From Candidatus Kapaibacterium sp. (GTDB taxonomy: Bacteria; Bacteroidota; Ignavibacteria; Kapaibacteriales; UBA2268): a stretch of DNA of 9,897 nucleotides. A program made the position numbers and the translations under genes. The stretch lies in NCBI GenBank assembly GCA_030835065.1, contig JAUQWR010000333.1, positions 1-9,897 on the forward strand, given 5' to 3'. Shown in pieces: positions 1 through 6,647 of this stretch. Numbering within the stretch: position 1 is the first letter of the stretch; every line of letters starts with the position of its first letter. The notes under the pieces are model-generated. The model saw only the letters and a program-made list of their open reading frames with translations. It did not search any database and was not told where the DNA came from.

Positions 1-796
1 GCATGTTGTGAGAGGATTTGAAGACGATAGTGTGCCTCATATCGAAGGTAGTATTGATATTTTGAGAGATATTCGTACTCTCGAAGATGAATTTATTTTT
101 TCTGATCTTGCTTTTGTAGAATCACGTTTCGAAAAACTAGAAAAAGATATGATGAAACAAAAGAATAAAGATGATCTCAAAAAAGAAATCGATGCTATGA
201 AACGCTGGCACGAATGTCTGGAATCTAATACTCCTCTTAGAGAGCTTGATATGAGCCCTGATGAGCTGAAATTTGTTAAAAATTATCAGCCATTATCTGC
301 AAAACCATTACTTATTGCAGTAAATCTTTCAGAATCAGATGTGAAAAATGCTGAAGCTATACTCGCAAAAGTAAATGCTGAGCTTAAGGGTGCAAAAATC
401 AAAGCAGAACCATTTTTCGCAAAAATCGAAATGGAACTTTCTGCACTTTCCGATGATGAAAAGGCGATGTTTATGGAAGAATATGGTCTTAGTGATTCAC
501 CATTGGAAAGACTAATTGCAGGTGCATATGAGCTTCTTGGCTTGCAATCTTTCTTTACTGTAGGCGAAGACGAATGCCGCGCTTGGACAATTAAGAAAAA
601 TATGACTGCTCAAGAATCTGCAGGAGTAATTCATACTGATTTCTATAATAAATTTATCAGAGCAGAAGTAATTGGCTACCAAGAATTCATTGATGCCGGT
701 TCTTTTGCTAAATGTAAAGAAAAAGGCAGCTTCAGACTCGAAGGTAAAGAATATATTGTCAAGGATGGAGATATACTTAATATTCGTCATGGATAA
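1..796 (+). CDS. ychF: Redox-regulated ATPase / ribosome-associated P-loop protein YchF (5'-truncated by window edge)
   Basis: This is the C-terminal part of YchF, an Obg-family P-loop protein that binds ribosomes and, unlike its relatives, prefers ATP to GTP. The frame is open to base 2, so the GTG at 8 is an internal valine of the conserved HVVR-FEDD segment. About 264 residues are visible of a family length near 360; the missing part would hold the P-loop and the G2/G3 motifs. Counting from the GTG codon, a helical, charged, probably coiled-coil stretch lies at about 34-75. The G4 position reads NLSE (106-109). This NxxE form, in place of NKxD, is the family hallmark tied to ATP preference. 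The G5 region reads FFAKIEME, where SAKIE is more usual. A TGS domain fills about 177-262 and ends in the typical IVKDGDILNIRHG. Identification is firm; only the N-terminus is unseen. A terminator follows directly. Confidence 0.95.
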   Translation, partial: HVVRGFEDDSVPHIEGSIDILRDIRTLEDEFIFSDLAFVESRFEKLEKDMMKQKNKDDLKKEIDAMKRWHECLESNTPLRELDMSPDELKFVKNYQPLSAKPLLIAVNLSESDVKNAEAILAKVNAELKGAKIKAEPFFAKIEMELSALSDDEKAMFMEEYGLSDSPLERLIAGAYELLGLQSFFTVGEDECRAWTIKKNMTAQESAGVIHTDFYNKFIRAEVIGYQEFIDAGSFAKCKEKGSFRLEGKEYIVKDGDILNIRHG

Positions 797-822
797 TCCT
801 TTCTTTAAAATTATTTTAGTTG

Positions 823-856
823 ATGCCGTTATCGATTCGATTTCGGCATTTTTTTT
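823..856 (+). terminator. Rho-independent terminator after ychF
   Basis: The stem ATGCCG (823-828) pairs with CGGCAT (844-849). After a small T-T internal loop, an inner ATC/GAT stem (831-833 with 839-841) closes a five-base loop. A run of eight T (849-856) follows. It lies 27 nt past the ychF stop and fits a classic intrinsic terminator separating ychF from the next transcription unit. Confidence 0.8.
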
Positions 857-864
857 GTCAAATA

Positions 865-882
865 ATTTCCACTTTGGGAAAT
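865..882. other. Small secondary hairpin between ychF and the flippase-like gene
   Basis: ATTTCC (865-870) and GGAAAT (877-882) form a six-base stem with a six-base loop just behind the ychF terminator. It is A/T-rich and weak, with no clean T run after it. It could be a back-up terminator or chance. A perfect 10-bp palindrome, GAATCGATTC, lies further on at 911-920 and has no known role. Confidence 0.25.
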
Positions 883-973
883 ATTTTCCACATTTATTTG
901 TTTATTAATTGAATCGATTCTGAAATCTTAATTTAATGAGCAATTAGTAATATAATTATTTTTGTCAAATACT

Positions 974-981
974 TATATTTG
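974..981 (+). promoter_or_regulatory. Candidate Bacteroidota-type -7 box (TATATTTG) for the four-gene run
   Basis: TATATTTG matches the Bacteroidetes primary-sigma -7 consensus TAnnTTTG and lies 47 nt before the ATG at 1029, which would give a leader of about 40 nt. No good TTTG sits at the expected spacing near -33; the nearest TTTG (961-964) is too close. In DNA this AT-rich such a match can be chance, so it is only a candidate. Its position after a terminator and before a gene run supports it. Confidence 0.35.
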
Positions 982-1028
982 TAACGGAATTTATTGGACA
1001 AATATGATTTTAAAATATAGATTGAAAA

Positions 1029-2072
1029 ATGAAGCAAAAAACACTTAAAATACTTCAACACATTTTTGTTGCATTACTTGTAATCGGAAGCGTTTACTAC
1101 GCAGTAAGAGATATTGATTTTTATTTGTTATGGCAGATATTAATGTCTGCAGATTATGTATGGGTGCTATTATCTATTCCGATTATGATTTTATCGCATT
1201 GGATAAGAGCAATCAGATGGAAGACACTATTAAAACCCGTACTCGATGCAAAATCTACTTGGAATTTGTTTTCGGCAGTGATGATAGGCTATGCTGTGAA
1301 TAATGTGTTGCCGCGGGGTGGGGAATTTGTTCGTCCTATCGTATATGCTCGCCGCGAAAAAGTATCCATATCTGCTGTATTCGCCACTATTTTTATTGAA
1401 CGATTTCTGGATTTAGTGTTTTTGTTAGGCTTGTTTGCAATTGTATTTTTCTTGAATAGAGGCCTTATTTCAAAAGCTTTTCCTTATATGACTGATTATA
1501 ACTTGATTATGTTTGTGGTCTTGCCTGTGGTAATGTTATTTGTTATGATATTATTAAGTCTTTACACTAAAATAGGGCATATCGCACTTAAATATTTAGT
1601 AAAACCATTTTCGGAAAAATTATATAATAAAGCCGAAAGTATGTTGGAATCATTTCTAAAAGGAATGGAATTCTTTCGTACTCCTTCGCATTATTTAAAA
1701 ACATTAGTAGATTCATCTTTACTCTGGCTATTTTATGCCTTGCCAATGTATCTTATGTTTTTCTCTTTCTCGTTTCAAGATCATTTAAATCTTGGTGTGT
1801 TGGATGCCGGACTACTTTTAATAGTAACAGGAATTGGTGTTACAATTGCTCCTACGCCGGGTGCTATTGGTATTTATCATTCAATTGTTTTGATTGCGAT
1901 GACAAATCTATATAGCATAAGCAAAGAAGAAGCTTTGGCTTACGCTACTCTTGTTCACGCAATTAATATGCTTGTACAAGTTGTGATTGGTGTTGCATTT
2001 TTGCTTAAAGAAAATATTAAAAAATTACCTTCCAAAGATGATTTGGATGTTCAATTAAATCAAGAAAATTAA
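1029..2072 (+). CDS. Flippase-like / lysylphosphatidylglycerol-synthase TM-region integral membrane protein (UPF0104, YbhN-like)
   Basis: This 347-residue inner-membrane protein belongs to the LPG_synthase_TM (UPF0104) family, whose fold is shared with the flippase half of MprF. Hydrophobic segments lie at about 10-25, 42-58, 82-95, 121-144, 158-178, 228-248, 258-278 and 306-327. Family signatures are RAIRWKTLL (60-68), NNVLPRGGEFVRP (91-103), ERFLDL (124-129) and APTPGAIGIYH (274-284). The C-terminal catalytic aminoacyl-transferase domain of full MprF is absent, as in most family members, so lipid aminoacylation is not expected. Moving a lipid or lipid-linked intermediate across the membrane is a plausible but unproven role. 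The ATG at 1029 has no Shine-Dalgarno sequence, but it starts a normal positively charged N-terminus. It is the first gene of a run; the next start is 20 nt past its stop. The family is certain, the substrate unknown. Confidence 0.88.
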   Translation: MKQKTLKILQHIFVALLVIGSVYYAVRDIDFYLLWQILMSADYVWVLLSIPIMILSHWIRAIRWKTLLKPVLDAKSTWNLFSAVMIGYAVNNVLPRGGEFVRPIVYARREKVSISAVFATIFIERFLDLVFLLGLFAIVFFLNRGLISKAFPYMTDYNLIMFVVLPVVMLFVMILLSLYTKIGHIALKYLVKPFSEKLYNKAESMLESFLKGMEFFRTPSHYLKTLVDSSLLWLFYALPMYLMFFSFSFQDHLNLGVLDAGLLLIVTGIGVTIAPTPGAIGIYHSIVLIAMTNLYSISKEEALAYATLVHAINMLVQVVIGVAFLLKENIKKLPSKDDLDVQLNQEN

Positions 2073-2092
2073 CGTTATTGCAAAGGTATAAT

Positions 2093-2818
2093 ATGAAGAA
2101 AGTTCTTTTATCAAGCCTATTAGTATTATTGTCAATTAGTTTTGTATTTGCTTTCAAAGGAAATGTAATTTTAATAAAAGGTAAAGTTACTGACGATGAT
2201 GGCAAGCAAATTGGTATAAATATGCAGTTCAAAAATAGTGCTGGCAAGATTTACCCTGTCAAATCTAACTCGATTGATGGTGATTACCAACAATCAATTA
2301 TGTCTGGTGAAGATTATCAAATATTTGTTGAAGGACATAAGGTGATCGAACCTCAATTGCCATTAAAAATTGCTGCTTACGATAAGTATGTTGAGCTTTA
2401 TCATAATATTAAACTATCTCCTATTAGTATTGGTGAGCAAATTTTCAAAAACAAGCTATTTTTACCTAATGATTCAAACGTTGTAGATAATAAAGATTTA
2501 TTTGAAGATTTGAGAGATTATTTGAAATTCCATAAAAAACTGCAGATCGAAGTTGCTATCCCTATGGATGATTCTAAATTTAAAGTGAAAAAAATTAAAA
2601 TTAAATCTGAAGAAAAAAAGGGCAAGACAATAACAAAAACTATTAGTATCGAAGAGCAAAAAAAAGAATTGCTTGATGCTAGAATTTCTGCTCTTACAAA
2701 TACTTTTAAGAAATATTCAATAAGATTAAGCGGCGTAACTTTTGTTGCTGGCAACTCAAAAACTAAAAAAGGTCCTTACGAAGTAATTATGAAAGTTGTC
2801 AAAATAGCTAATGTATAA
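2093..2818 (+). CDS. Exported protein with N-terminal carboxypeptidase-regulatory-like domain and degenerate OmpA-like C-terminus
   Basis: This 241-residue protein has a classical signal peptide at 1-20 (KK, then LLSSLLVLLSISFVF, with AFA before the likely cut). No lipobox cysteine is seen, so it should be a soluble periplasmic or surface protein. Residues about 24-107 resemble a carboxypeptidase-regulatory/PEGA-type beta-sandwich (GKVTDDDGKQIGINMQFKN, then IKLSPI). Residues about 115-236 follow the OmpA C-terminal order: IFKNKLFLPNDSNVV, a helix LFEDLRDYLKFHKK, the strand LQIEVAI, then the helix LLDARISALTNTFKKYSI. The usual GHTD-x-x-G loop is replaced by PMDD and a lysine-rich insert (162-183). 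The arginine of the RA-helix is kept (R197). Peptidoglycan binding is therefore uncertain. The ATG at 2093 is chosen over the TTG at 2078 because AAAGG lies 6 nt upstream and the signal peptide begins there. The next gene begins 3 nt after the stop. Confidence 0.75.
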   Translation: MKKVLLSSLLVLLSISFVFAFKGNVILIKGKVTDDDGKQIGINMQFKNSAGKIYPVKSNSIDGDYQQSIMSGEDYQIFVEGHKVIEPQLPLKIAAYDKYVELYHNIKLSPISIGEQIFKNKLFLPNDSNVVDNKDLFEDLRDYLKFHKKLQIEVAIPMDDSKFKVKKIKIKSEEKKGKTITKTISIEEQKKELLDARISALTNTFKKYSIRLSGVTFVAGNSKTKKGPYEVIMKVVKIANV

Positions 2819-2821
2819 ATA

Positions 2822-4522
2822 ATGAGCCACATAATTGGAATAATAGGCAAAAATGTAGAGAAATACAACAAAACGGCTTCTGCTATTATGCAAAAGCCGT
2901 TTTTTGTCTGCAATGACAATAACGCACTGATATTAATTGAAAATACAAATAAAAATGTTTGTTTAAGCTCTTCAAATAATAGAATAATTGGTATAAGCGG
3001 TACTCCAATCGTTACTAATAATAATGAGTACAAATTGCTGTCCAATGAGATTTTAGATGGATATGATTGTATAAGTCATGATGAAATAAATAGACTAAAT
3101 GGTCATTTTTGTGGTTTCGATTATACTCCAAATCTAAAAATTAGATTGTTTAATGATCTCTTTGCCTATAAGTCTTTATATTATTGCCTTAAAGATGCGG
3201 AACTAATTTTTTCGAGTAGTCTAGACTATCTAGCCCGGCTAAGCAACAATCGAGAATTAGATATGTCTAATTGTGGTTCTCTTTGGCTATTGCAAAACAA
3301 CTATTCTTTAAATTCTCCAATCAAGAATATTTCGAAATTGAAACCGGGTGAAATTTTAGAATTTGATTTTAATGTGTTGAAATCTAAAAGAAAAGAATTT
3401 TATCCAAGTATTGATGAAATGATTAAAGATGAAGAGGTATTAGAACAATTAGTAAAAATGCTAAGAATTGAAACTGATAATTCCACAAAGTCTATCGCTT
3501 TGTCCGGGGGATTAGATTCAAGGTTTTTATTGGCATTATTAATTAGTTCCGATACAAAATTTAAGGCATTTTGTTTAGGAAATATCGAGCACCCGGATAA
3601 TAGAATTGCTAAACAAATTTGTACAGATTTTGCTATAGAATTTGAAAACTTTAATCCAAACTATCAATTTGATTTGAATAGTATAAAAAAATTTGCAAGT
3701 TCTACATTTCTAACATTTCCAATAAGCGAATATTTGCAGAAAAAGTCTTACCAGAATGTATTTGAATCAGTAGATATAGTATTCGATGGTGGTATTGCAG
3801 AAATTGCAAGAAGAGGATTTTTTAATAATATACTTTTAAGGTTTAAGAAAGATATTAATCCGGCTAATTCCAAGGATTTATATAAATATTTTAAATATTA
3901 TCATTCTGATATTTTTAAGAATGAAATAAATGAATTACTAGAGCAAAATGCTATATCTGATATTGAAGTACAATTAAATTCATTGCCCGAAGATTTATCA
4001 CCAGAGCACAAGCTAGATTTATTGGCATTGAGAGTGAAATTACCAAACTATGCCGGAATAGAGCAAGCTAGGCTCGACGAGTATGGAATCAATATTACAC
4101 CATTTGTTCAACAAGATTTTTTGAAATTAATTTTCAAAGTTGAAGTTGATCAAAAAAAGAATGCAAAAATATTTAAAAGTACAATTTCAAAATTTGCTCC
4201 AAATTTGAAAAATTACCCATTAGTGAAAGGTGATCTAAGTATCCCTTATTCGTTACCAACGATAGCAGGAAAAATTTTAGGAAAAACTAAAAAGAAACTA
4301 AATTTAAGTTTTGATGATTCGTCAAAGCATTTGTTTGTATCTAAGATGAAAGAATACACATATGATACAATAAATTCCGCTTGGGCAAAATCAGATAATA
4401 TGTTGGATATTTCAAAAGCTCAAAAAATAGCGGATGATTATTATAGTAGAAAAACAAAGTCATTTTGGGAAATGGATTGGTTAATTACTTATCTTATATA
4501 CAAAGAAAGTATAAATATTTAA
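2822..4522 (+). CDS. Asparagine-synthetase-like ATP-dependent amide-forming enzyme lacking the glutaminase cysteine
   Basis: This 566-residue protein has the AsnB two-domain plan. The N-terminal class II amidotransferase-like domain (about 1-185) begins MSHIIGIIG instead of MCGI-G, so the Cys-2 nucleophile is missing. Remnants remain: RLNGHFCGFDY (91-101), FNDLFAYKSLYY (110-121) and LKPGEILEFD (173-182). The synthetase domain carries an intact PP-loop SGGLDS (228-233, followed by R), LGNIEHPDNRIAKQI (252-266) and an equivalent of the C-terminal substrate loop (IEQARLDEYGINITPF, 413-428). The second conserved motif, usually GEGxDExFGG, reads DGGIAEIARRG (322-332). The fold predicts ATP cleavage to AMP and PPi with acyl-adenylate formation. 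Without the cysteine, the nitrogen donor would be ammonia or an amine on the substrate, as in beta-lactam synthetase or lasso-peptide cyclases. The substrate is unknown. It lies 3 nt behind the OmpA-like gene with no visible Shine-Dalgarno sequence, suggesting translational coupling. Confidence 0.82.
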   Translation: MSHIIGIIGKNVEKYNKTASAIMQKPFFVCNDNNALILIENTNKNVCLSSSNNRIIGISGTPIVTNNNEYKLLSNEILDGYDCISHDEINRLNGHFCGFDYTPNLKIRLFNDLFAYKSLYYCLKDAELIFSSSLDYLARLSNNRELDMSNCGSLWLLQNNYSLNSPIKNISKLKPGEILEFDFNVLKSKRKEFYPSIDEMIKDEEVLEQLVKMLRIETDNSTKSIALSGGLDSRFLLALLISSDTKFKAFCLGNIEHPDNRIAKQICTDFAIEFENFNPNYQFDLNSIKKFASSTFLTFPISEYLQKKSYQNVFESVDIVFDGGIAEIARRGFFNNILLRFKKDINPANSKDLYKYFKYYHSDIFKNEINELLEQNAISDIEVQLNSLPEDLSPEHKLDLLALRVKLPNYAGIEQARLDEYGINITPFVQQDFLKLIFKVEVDQKKNAKIFKSTISKFAPNLKNYPLVKGDLSIPYSLPTIAGKILGKTKKKLNLSFDDSSKHLFVSKMKEYTYDTINSAWAKSDNMLDISKAQKIADDYYSRKTKSFWEMDWLITYLIYKESINI

Positions 4523-4537
4523 AATAAAGGTATAAAA

Positions 4538-5254
4538 ATGGATTCCGCAAAAGATATTTGGAAATTGGTCGGTTTGAGATATAAGTCTCATCCATGGCAT
4601 GGTGTTTATATCGGTGATAAAGCACCAGAAGTAGTAACAACTTTTATTGAAGTTACTCCGAGCGATACAGTCAAATATGAAGTTGATAAAGAGACAGGAT
4701 ATTTGAAAGTGGATAGACCGCAAAAATTTTCGAATGTGATACCAGCTCTTTATGGTTTTATACCTCAGACTTATTGTGCAGAATCTGTTGCAGAATTTTG
4801 CAATTCAAAGTTAGGCAGAAACGATATTGTGGGCGATGGAGATCCATTGGATATTTGTGTATTGACAGAAAAGCATATTACTCATGGCGATATATTATTA
4901 CAAGCTGTTCCGATAGGCGGATTTAGAATGATTGATGGCGGCGAAGCCGATGATAAGATAATTGCAGTAATGAGAGGCGATGAAGTCTATAAGCAATGGA
5001 AAGATATTAAAGATTGTCCGAATACAATTATTGAAAGGCTTAAGCATTACTTTTTGACATATAAAGATATGCCAGGGCAGGAAGTGCCAAGATGCGAAAT
5101 TACAAACACATACGGCAGAGAAGAAGCTATGGAAGTAATCGAGCGTTCGAGATTGGATTATAATGCAAAATTTGGAAAATTGGAAAACAAATTGTCGATA
5201 GCTGCTATGGAAGCATTTATGCTTGGATTTAATCTAAAGAAAATGCCGATGTAA
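4538..5254 (+). CDS. ppa: Inorganic pyrophosphatase, family I (long form)
   Basis: This soluble Mg-dependent pyrophosphatase hydrolyses PPi to two phosphates and pulls PPi-releasing syntheses forward. Family I signatures are clear: VKYEVDKETG (45-54), KVDRPQKFSN (57-66), LYGFIPQTYC (71-80), the metal-binding signature DGDPLD (100-105) and GEADDKIIAV (135-144). At 238 residues it is longer than the common bacterial enzyme of about 175. The HPWHG start segment (18-22) and the extended C-terminus recall the chlamydial-type enzyme as I remember it. The ATG at 4538 is supported by AAAGG (4526-4530) 7 nt upstream; the same AAAGGTATAA string precedes the OmpA-like gene. It starts 15 nt after the asparagine-synthetase-like gene, which should itself release PPi, and is followed by a strong terminator. 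No catalytic residue appears lost. Confidence 0.95.
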   Translation: MDSAKDIWKLVGLRYKSHPWHGVYIGDKAPEVVTTFIEVTPSDTVKYEVDKETGYLKVDRPQKFSNVIPALYGFIPQTYCAESVAEFCNSKLGRNDIVGDGDPLDICVLTEKHITHGDILLQAVPIGGFRMIDGGEADDKIIAVMRGDEVYKQWKDIKDCPNTIIERLKHYFLTYKDMPGQEVPRCEITNTYGREEAMEVIERSRLDYNAKFGKLENKLSIAAMEAFMLGFNLKKMPM

Positions 5255-5270
5255 TTGTTCGAAAATTTTA

Positions 5271-5301
5271 AAAAAAAAGCCGCTTTGAAAGCGGCTTTTT
5301 T
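5271..5301. terminator. Bidirectional rho-independent terminator between ppa (+) and ahcY (-)
   Basis: The stem GCCGCTT (5279-5285) and AAGCGGC (5289-5295) has a three-base TGA loop. It is flanked by eight A on the left (5271-5278) and six T on the right (5296-5301), which extend the pairing. Read from either strand it gives a GC stem followed by a U run. It lies 16 nt past the ppa stop and 18 nt past the ahcY stop, so it can end both convergent transcripts. Confidence 0.93.
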
Positions 5302-5319
5302 GCTAATAATAGAAAGTTA

Positions 5320-6633
5320 TTAGGTTCCTGCATTATAGTCGTTGATATAAGCTAATTGTTCAGGAGTAAGTTCATCCATTTGAATGCCCATCATTTCTAG
5401 CTTAGTTTGAGCAACAAATTCGTCCTGAGTTTCAGTAATATCAATTACTTCGATAGGATATTTATCGCCAGCTCTGTGTTTTTCGACCAAAGCCAAATGC
5501 GACATAAATTGATTAGCAAAAGACATATCCATAACTTCAGAAGGATGACCTTCGGCAGCAGCAAGATTGATAAGTCTGCCTTGAGCAAGAAGATAGATTT
5601 TTTTGCCATTTTTCAAAGTATATTCTTCGCAATTAGGGCGAATAGTACGTTTGCTTACAGAAACTTCTTCCAATTCAGGAATATTGATTTCTTTATCGTA
5701 GTGGCCTGTATTACAAATAATAGCGCCATCTTTCATGTTTTCGTAGTGCCATTTGCGAATAACGTCTTTAACGCCAGTAGCAGTACAGAAAATATCGCCA
5801 ACTTTAGCAGCTTCGTCCATAGTCATTAATTCATGACCTTCGAGAATACCTTTGAGAGCAGCAGTAGCTTTTACTTCAGTAACAATAGTATTAGCACCTA
5901 AGCCTTTAGCGCGTTTAGCAACACCTGAGCCGCAGTGACCATGACCAGCAACAACAAAGTTTTTGCCAGCAATCAAAACAGAAGTAGCTCTAATAATGCC
6001 ATCTATAGTTGATTGACCAGTACCATACACATTATCAAAATCCCATTTTGTTTCAGCATCATTTACAGCAAAAACAGGGTAGTAAAGCTGACCAGCAGCC
6101 TGACGAGCACGAAGACGATGAACACCGGTAGTAGTTTCTTCAGTACCGCCAATAACCTGTGTTTTAGCATAGTCTGCATATTTTTCGTGAACAGTATCGA
6201 TAAGGTCGCATCCATCATCCAAAGTAAGGTGAGGGCGAGGATCGATAGTACGTTCGATACACCAGTAGAAATCTTCGTGATTGCCATACCAAGCATAGAT
6301 AGAAATACCATCATCAGCTAAAGCAGCAGCAACAGCATCATGAGTTGAAAGCGGGTTGCAACCAGACCAATAAACTTCGGCACCAGCAGCTTGGAAAGTG
6401 CGGATAAGTACAGCAGTTTCTTTAGTAACGTGCAAGCAGCCAGCAATTTTATATCCGGCAAATGGTTTAGTTTTTGAATATTTTTCTCTTAAACCCATCA
6501 AAACAGGCATTCTTGATTCAGCCCAATCTATAAGAAGTTTGCCTTCTTCAGCAAGTTTAATGTCTCTAACACAATATTTACCTTCAACTTCTGAGAAGTT
6601 GCCTTGTGCTTTTTTAGAAGGAATATTTGACAT
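5320..6633 (-). CDS. ahcY: Adenosylhomocysteinase (S-adenosylhomocysteine hydrolase), short archaeal/Thermotoga-like type
   Basis: This cytosolic NAD-dependent enzyme reversibly splits S-adenosylhomocysteine into adenosine and homocysteine, relieving product inhibition of methyltransferases. In its 437 residues I see the substrate-domain segments CNPLSTHDAVAAAL (92-105), EETTTG (165-170), NDAETKWDFDN (191-201, holding the catalytic Lys/Asp pair K196 and D200), NTGHYDKEI (308-316) and EGHPSEVMD (361-369). The NAD-binding loop is GHGHCGSG (230-237). NVYGTGQST (201-209) replaces the NLYGCRESL form of the eukaryotic/proteobacterial type. The protein ends LAYINDYNAGT without the C-terminal KxxxYRY tail, as in archaeal and Thermotoga enzymes. 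TEVKA (252-256) is unusual, since TEVDP is the norm next to the NAD ribose. The start at 6633 has AAGGA (6641-6645) 7 nt upstream. It lies 14 nt behind metK and is probably co-transcribed with it. Confidence 0.96.
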   Translation of the reverse strand: MSNIPSKKAQGNFSEVEGKYCVRDIKLAEEGKLLIDWAESRMPVLMGLREKYSKTKPFAGYKIAGCLHVTKETAVLIRTFQAAGAEVYWSGCNPLSTHDAVAAALADDGISIYAWYGNHEDFYWCIERTIDPRPHLTLDDGCDLIDTVHEKYADYAKTQVIGGTEETTTGVHRLRARQAAGQLYYPVFAVNDAETKWDFDNVYGTGQSTIDGIIRATSVLIAGKNFVVAGHGHCGSGVAKRAKGLGANTIVTEVKATAALKGILEGHELMTMDEAAKVGDIFCTATGVKDVIRKWHYENMKDGAIICNTGHYDKEINIPELEEVSVSKRTIRPNCEEYTLKNGKKIYLLAQGRLINLAAAEGHPSEVMDMSFANQFMSHLALVEKHRAGDKYPIEVIDITETQDEFVAQTKLEMMGIQMDELTPEQLAYINDYNAGT

Positions 6634-6647
6634 ATTTTTATCCTTAA

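Noticed and set aside
831..920. Direct repeat ATCGATTC (831-838 and 913-920) and the palindrome GAATCGATTC as an operator pair
   Set aside because: One copy is the loop region of the ychF terminator, and the repeat is only eight bases; there is no further support for a regulator site.
1029..2072. Full MprF lysylphosphatidylglycerol synthase
   Set aside because: The protein has only the membrane half; the C-terminal aminoacyl-transferase domain is absent and does not follow in the next gene.
2078..2092. Upstream TTG start for the OmpA-like gene
   Set aside because: The ATG at 2093 begins a standard signal peptide and has AAAGG 6 nt upstream; the TTG would add five residues before it.
2822..4522. 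Lasso-peptide cyclase (McjC-type) biosynthetic cluster
   Set aside because: The Cys-less asparagine-synthetase-like protein fits loosely, but no short precursor-peptide gene, RRE/PqqD-like protein or transglutaminase-type leader peptidase is seen next to it, and the next gene is a pyrophosphatase.
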